Below, piece by piece: positions 59,833 to 64,000 of a stretch of 64,000 nucleotides of DNA (within the stretch, counting starts at the first letter, position 1; each line of letters begins with the position of its first letter). This DNA comes from Acidobacteriaceae bacterium KBS 89. Its GTDB lineage: Bacteria; Acidobacteriota; Terriglobia; Terriglobales; Acidobacteriaceae. The stretch spans positions 558,001 to 622,000 of the forward strand of contig KB906755.1 in assembly GCA_000381605.1 (NCBI GenBank). The letters are read 5' to 3'. Made by a program: the position numbers and the translations under genes. The notes beneath the pieces are model-generated. The model was given only the letters and a program-made list of their open reading frames with translations, was not told the origin of the DNA and did not search any database.

Positions 59833-60969
59833 CTAAAAACGCTTCGGGGACGGGAGTGCCGACCGAACTTGCGCTTCCTCCAAGCCGCTGGCAACTAATC
59901 CTCGCAAGAATTCCTTTTCGTAATCATCCGGCGGATCATTTAGATGTAGAGCAGCAAAAGCGTGCACCGCAGCCTTCGTGACGCGGTCTTTGTCGGCTCC
60001 TGTCTGGCCACGCAACCGCCAGAGAAATTCTCCCCACGCAATGCCTCCCGGACCCTGTCCACCGTTCCAATCGTGCGGGATTTGAGTGAACGAAACTCGG
60101 GGACTGGAATCCAAAGACTTGTTATCGATCACTGGCGAGTCTAAAAAATCTGCCGTCAGGAAATTTGCCATGCCAGCCTCGATTGCCGAGTATGACCATT
60201 GTCTGTCGGGCTCGCCAGGAATCTTTCGTATGAAAACGGTGTGAGTGAACTCATGCACCACCAACGCCGGCGTGGCGAACCCTGCAAGGAGGTAGATCTT
60301 ATCTTCCACATCACAAGCGTGATAGCACTCAGATGCCTGCATCGTCGCCTCATCGACGACGACAACTTCCGGCACCACTGGCGGTTGAATACCAAGTTTC
60401 GAGAGGTATTCGCGATACCTGACCAGCGTCTGTTTCAGCGTCGCCTCGATCTCAGGCGTGAGTTGCGCTGACCTCGTAAAACGCGCCACCTCGCCTGCCG
60501 ACGGAAGTGATGGGAGTCCCGGTGATACCGATGAGCATTGCTTACTAATTGTCTGTCTCGGATCATCAAGGAGTCTAAGATTTGCAAGGAACAACAAATT
60601 CCTACAAGAGGCATCCGTGTTTCCCGTTCCTGTCCGAATAGCCTCAAGGATGATAGTCGATTGAGCTCGCTGCCGCTCGAGGTCCTGTGTAGCGTTGTTG
60701 TTTAGTCGCGCAACAACAACGCTTGAGATCAAGCCGATCGCCGCTACAAAAATGCCAATCACAGTGGGATTGAGCCATCGCGATCGTTCCAACTCCTTCT
60801 CTTTTGAAGCAACCTCTCTTTCCTTGGATGTCACCTCACGTTCCCGCAGATCAAGCTCCCGAGTCTTAGCAGCGGCGTCGTACTGCAATTTTCGCTCGTC
60901 TAAGCTTCCCGATGCGGAAGTGTCGCTAGGGTTCTCCACGATTGGGCGAGTATACGACCGATGTCCCAC
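59833..60969 (-). CDS. Membrane-anchored coiled-coil zinc metallopeptidase-like protein
   Basis: 378 residues. Residues 27-65 are a charged heptad coiled coil (LREREVTSKEREVASKEKEL), 68-88 a membrane span (TVIGIFVAAIGLISSVVV), then a domain with HEFTH at 239-243 and Glu264 in SAIEAGMANFLTADF. HExxH plus a Glu 21 residues later is the gluzincin layout (thermolysin-like). The position of the membrane span puts the peptidase on one side and the coiled coil on the other. It heads the four-gene operon with the Ntn hydrolase. The GTG start at 60969 is tentative. Confidence 0.65.
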   Translation of the reverse strand: MGHRSYTRPIVENPSDTSASGSLDERKLQYDAAAKTRELDLREREVTSKEREVASKEKELERSRWLNPTVIGIFVAAIGLISSVVVARLNNNATQDLERQRAQSTIILEAIRTGTGNTDASCRNLLFLANLRLLDDPRQTISKQCSSVSPGLPSLPSAGEVARFTRSAQLTPEIEATLKQTLVRYREYLSKLGIQPPVVPEVVVVDEATMQASECYHACDVEDKIYLLAGFATPALVVHEFTHTVFIRKIPGEPDRQWSYSAIEAGMANFLTADFLDSPVIDNKSLDSSPRVSFTQIPHDWNGGQGPGGIAWGEFLWRLRGQTGADKDRVTKAAVHAFAALHLNDPPDDYEKEFLRGLVASGLEEAQVRSALPSPKRF

Positions 60970-61589
60970 CTCAATCTAGACTAAAGGCAAGAATAAGGCG
61001 GCAGTTGAGGCCAATTCGCTTCGATGGACGGCACACTAGTACTTATAAGTCGGCTTGTCGGTAGCTTTCCTGCTCAGCCTGAACTGTCAAGCCCACGAAC
61101 ATCAGGCGTTCGACCGCTCTACGAGTTACAAGTCCATCGAGACGTTTGCCGCCACCGAAGACCCACTTCATGAACTCCGCCGGGTACCGCCGCATAGTTA
61201 CTTGCGTCCGGCACCTTCAACAGCGTCGAAGACTGGAGCCGGCCACATCCATCGTCGTAGGTGTACTGCCCCTGGCTCAACGGCGCAGCGACCAGATGGT
61301 CGACGGCATGTTCCGCGGGGCCTCATCATCGAGTAGGAGCGCACTTCCTGCTCCTCGGTGATGCCGCCGGAACGAAGTCTACGATGCGGCTCAAACACTG
61401 GCCTGTGATGGGCCAGATGACTATGGGCGATAGTGGCGTCGTTAGGGCACCCTTATTCGATTGACGATGTTGCCAACGTCTTTCAGAATTTGATCTCCGA
61501 AACTTCGCCCGGCTTTCCAACCAATTGAGCGGTAAATGAGAGGCCCCCTGCGATCAGTGCTTTGCTTGTTTCGCTGAGAGTTCAGTCTC
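60970..61589. other. Gene-poor 620-base stretch with degenerate reading frames
   Basis: No convincing gene. On the minus strand a 50-codon frame (61043-61195, KWVFGGGKRLDGLV) and a 66-codon frame (61198-61398) lie next to each other in different frames, without ribosome-binding sites, and could be the remains of one frameshifted gene. No insertion-sequence ends are visible. Confidence 0.4.
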
Positions 61590-63377
61590 CTACGGTACGT
61601 CGGGGATCTTCTGAAGGAGGCTGATGACAAGGTCGGTGAGGCTGTCGGTCCAAAATCCGTCGTGACCTGAGATGACATCGTCGGGGACGTTGAAGGCCCA
61701 GTAGGGAGTCGCGTTCCAGGGGAGCTGGCCAGGTGGGACTGGTTGGTCCCTCGACTTCCTAAGACAGACTGGCTGGCCGGGGATTGAAGGCTTTTTGTTG
61801 CGGCGGTAGCAGCCGACATCCAGGCGGGTGTAGAGGTTGAGCAGATGAGTTGGTTCACCAGTTGTGCCCGTCGGTACTACGGCAAAGAAGGGCGCGAGGG
61901 CGCCGTTTAGCGCCGTCCACCGTTGATCTCGCTCGGTGAGCCGCATGCCCCTGCAAGGTCCCGGCTCCGGGGAAGGAGGGGTTGCGAAGCAGGGCTCAAC
62001 GGTTAGCTCGAAAGCGCCATGGTCGGCTTTGGTGACACGTTTGCCATCGGGGACGAAAAGATCCTCCATCTGGGCATCCTTGAAGGCTTTGATTTTGGCG
62101 GTATTGATCTGTTGTGCTACGCGGTCGCAGAGCAGATCACCCGTCTTGGAGCCTTTGCCATTGAGCTTTATCGACTCGCTGTCGATGTAGCAAGTGTTCA
62201 GGAAGAAGGTGTCGTTATTGAGTGTAGTAGTGCGAAGAAAGCCTTTTTTAGGCGGTGAGAGAGAGCCTGTACTCGCGTGGATATCTGGCCCGCCGTATTT
62301 AGGCTCCATCCGAAGAATTCTCCGTCCTATCGTACCTAGATTGCCGGTAAACACATCGGTATCCGAATGGATGGACACCAGCCATGGAGCCTTGAGGGAG
62401 CTTGAAAATGCCGGGGAAGAGCAGAAGGAAGCATCCTTCATCGTCTGCATGATTTCGATGTCAGTGCTCGCCGTGTCCGCGGAATTGATGAGAAGAAAGA
62501 GTTCTGTCCATGGCCGGGAGCCCGCACCGCCCTCCGCACATGGAACGGTGTGGGTAGATAGGTAGTTTTTGTCGAGGATTTTTCGCGCCGTTCTTTCGAC
62601 GATGAGCGCTCCGAATGAGTGGCCCATGAAGACGAGGCGCGCGATTGGCGCATTGACTTCGGAACCTTTGGCGGCTTCGCGGATTTTCTGAAATAGACCA
62701 AACATGGCTTCACCGGCAGTGTTCCCGGCGGTCGGATAACGGTCAAGCAGCGTGAAGGCGTCATTACGTAGATCGGGCGTGGTGCCCTGCCAGCCGATGT
62801 ATACGCCGACGTAGCGGAGGGTAGACGGCGGCGCGACGCCTGTGCACTGTAAATGCTGCCAATCTTTAAAATCCATAGGTTCTTTGAGAATGTCGGCATA
62901 GGCAGTGGCGTATGCGTTAGCGCCCCAATTGAGGCAATCAATAGCTTCACGGAAATTGCTGAAATTGGCGTCGTCCCAAAGAGCGTCGTGGCGCCAGCCG
63001 TGGATAAATGTGAGAACGACGAGCTTCGTGCCAAGTGGGACGTCTTTACGAGCACGTTGGATGAACTCAGCGGCGAAGTTAGGCTGGCAGCGAGATTCCT
63101 GAAATGTGGGCTGCTCACAGGGCGTCCATAGGTTGCCCTGTTCGTTAAACTCGACCACCGCAACCGTTGGATCATAAGGGTTAGGGCCTGATGGGTCGAT
63201 CGGGTGGGTGGGCGGGTTAAAAGAAACTTGTGACGGGAGGTCGGGAATGGCCTGAAAGCGATGAGCGCTTCGAGCATCCTGTTGAATATGAAGGCAGCCG
63301 GTGAAAAGGAATGGGATGAGGAAGACGAGTGTACAAAATAGAGTGCGCAAGACACGAGATTCCAAGTGGCTCAGCAT
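61590..63377 (-). CDS. Lipoprotein with alpha/beta-hydrolase domain
   Basis: 595 residues. A signal segment ends in a lipobox-like FLFTGC (Cys28). The hydrolase fold shows LVVLTFIHGWRHDA (oxyanion His-Gly, 126-127) and LVFMGHSFGALIVERTA with the nucleophile Ser254 in GHSFG, then a long C-terminal extension of about 300 residues (ADHGAFELTVEPCF, WNATPYWAFNVPDDVI). These cues fit large esterase/lipase-like lipoproteins. The substrate is unknown. It lies upstream, on the same strand, of the gene-poor stretch. Confidence 0.75.
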   Translation of the reverse strand: MLSHLESRVLRTLFCTLVFLIPFLFTGCLHIQQDARSAHRFQAIPDLPSQVSFNPPTHPIDPSGPNPYDPTVAVVEFNEQGNLWTPCEQPTFQESRCQPNFAAEFIQRARKDVPLGTKLVVLTFIHGWRHDALWDDANFSNFREAIDCLNWGANAYATAYADILKEPMDFKDWQHLQCTGVAPPSTLRYVGVYIGWQGTTPDLRNDAFTLLDRYPTAGNTAGEAMFGLFQKIREAAKGSEVNAPIARLVFMGHSFGALIVERTARKILDKNYLSTHTVPCAEGGAGSRPWTELFLLINSADTASTDIEIMQTMKDASFCSSPAFSSSLKAPWLVSIHSDTDVFTGNLGTIGRRILRMEPKYGGPDIHASTGSLSPPKKGFLRTTTLNNDTFFLNTCYIDSESIKLNGKGSKTGDLLCDRVAQQINTAKIKAFKDAQMEDLFVPDGKRVTKADHGAFELTVEPCFATPPSPEPGPCRGMRLTERDQRWTALNGALAPFFAVVPTGTTGEPTHLLNLYTRLDVGCYRRNKKPSIPGQPVCLRKSRDQPVPPGQLPWNATPYWAFNVPDDVISGHDGFWTDSLTDLVISLLQKIPDVP

Positions 63378-63530
63378 AAGCTTGGGTGTCCCCCATTTGA
63401 GTTATAAGAAGTCAGAGATCGAAGACGTTCGTTCAATTTGACCAACCCCTGCGGTTTGCAAGTGAAAAGAGCTGCGGTGTGTCCAAATCTAAAATCGTAG
63501 GGCGGATGGACCAGATCCCGAATGCATCGT

Positions 63531-64000
63531 TTAGACCCGCACAATTGGTCTGTCGCGGGTTAGTCCAAGTCGCGCATCGCAGAAGTATTCGAAGCGAATA
63601 CCAAAGGTGCGATTTGTTTCTGCCCAGACTCGCCGGAAACGTGGGCTGCGGGCGCAACCCATGAAGAGCATCGCCCAACCACGATTGTCCGGATGTTCCC
63701 AGAAGTCGTCCAACCGCAGATCCATGAAAACATCTTCCATGAGTTGCAACAGCTCAAGTGCCAGGCAAATTTCGTCCGGATTGGGGACGAGGTTTGCCGG
63801 CGCGGTCATCCCCAGCAACTCGCTGACGAGTGGATTTGGGTACCCAGCATACCGGAAGCGCTCCCATATTTCGGCGAGTGTCCTGTTGTGTTTGAGGTAG
63901 GCCTCGGGATTGCATCCGGCGGGTGCCAGTACGTCAGCTAATCTCTCCGCAACCATGACGGGATTATCTCCAGGTTGGTGTCCCCGCAAGGCATGGCGAA
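63531..64000 (-). CDS. Conserved hypothetical protein, N-terminus may run off window
   Basis: At least 152 residues; a TTG at 63989 could start it, but the frame stays open to the window end, so it may be longer. A helical protein with LLQLMEDVFMDLRLDDFWEH, PDNRGWAMLFMGCA and TFGIRFEYFCDARLGL. I have seen similar Trp/Phe-rich C-termini in proteins of unknown function and cannot name the family. It is separated from the hydrolase lipoprotein by about 150 bases with no visible feature. Confidence 0.5.
   Translation of the reverse strand, partial: RHALRGHQPGDNPVMVAERLADVLAPAGCNPEAYLKHNRTLAEIWERFRYAGYPNPLVSELLGMTAPANLVPNPDEICLALELLQLMEDVFMDLRLDDFWEHPDNRGWAMLFMGCARSPRFRRVWAETNRTFGIRFEYFCDARLGLTRDRPIVRV

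Noticed and set aside
61055..61336. A 93-codon plus-strand frame in the island gap
   Set aside because: No ribosome-binding site, low-complexity basic end and no recognisable motif; kept only as part of the gene-poor stretch.

Overview
The window looks like a chromosomal segment of an Acidobacteriota (class Terriglobia, Granulicella/Edaphobacter/Terriglobus type). This is inferred from gene style and from a dispersed palindromic repeat (GGTCCTTCGACT ... CTCAGGATGAC) that I associate with that group; no rRNA or other phylogenetic marker was available to compare. Genes are densely packed on both strands. From about 1 to 54,450 the DNA reads as ordinary chromosome. From about 54,470 to the right end it reads as an integrated accessory island.

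Layout, left part. A truncated secreted-protein gene at the left edge, a UbiD-family decarboxylase, a STAS protein, a multi-pass acyltransferase-like membrane protein carrying an in-frame repeat insertion, a TonB-like protein, a DedA-rhodanese fusion, Dps, and a HlyD/TolC efflux pair (1-9.7 kb). A pentose/hemicellulose block follows: xylulokinase, sugar oxidoreductase, GH43, TrmO, AraD (9.8-14.8 kb). Then come argJ, an SRPBCC protein, aceE with a strong terminator, and an E1-alpha-like protein that has lost its thiamine-diphosphate motif (14.8-20.4 kb).

Layout, middle. An exopolysaccharide block encodes Wzi, UDP-xylose supply (Ugd, Uxs), Wzc, Wza, two GT4 glycosyltransferases and a WcaF-like acetyltransferase (20.5-31.6 kb). 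A CpsB-type phosphatase at 38 kb probably serves the same system. Next are a response regulator, a NitT/TauT-type ABC transporter with a fused double permease, an alpha-amylase, purQ, an SDR, and groES-groEL with a clear CIRCE operator. The stretch from 42.6 to 54.3 kb has a Tat-exported oxidoreductase, a VWA protein, a TonB-dependent receptor, quinone reductase, an ATP-grasp/flavin monooxygenase pair, a B3 metallo-beta-lactamase, a lipoprotein, a GT2 enzyme and a TonB-like protein.

Layout, right part. At 54,470-54,524 lies only the 3' half of a tRNA-Val(UAC) gene, the usual footprint of an integrated element, next to short direct repeats that could be recombinase arm sites. To its right are mostly unrecognised genes. 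On the minus strand two tight gene groups stand out. One contains a membrane-anchored coiled-coil zincin, a zinc-ribbon protein, a small protein and an exported proteasome-beta-like Ntn hydrolase whose Thr/Asp/Lys/Gly spacing matches T1/D17/K33/G47. The other contains an SRAP (YedK-like) protein and a membrane protein interrupted by an in-frame amber codon. The exported proteasome-like hydrolase in an operon with a membrane zincin is the best candidate for an undescribed system. All functions are from motif reading by eye; no database search was run.
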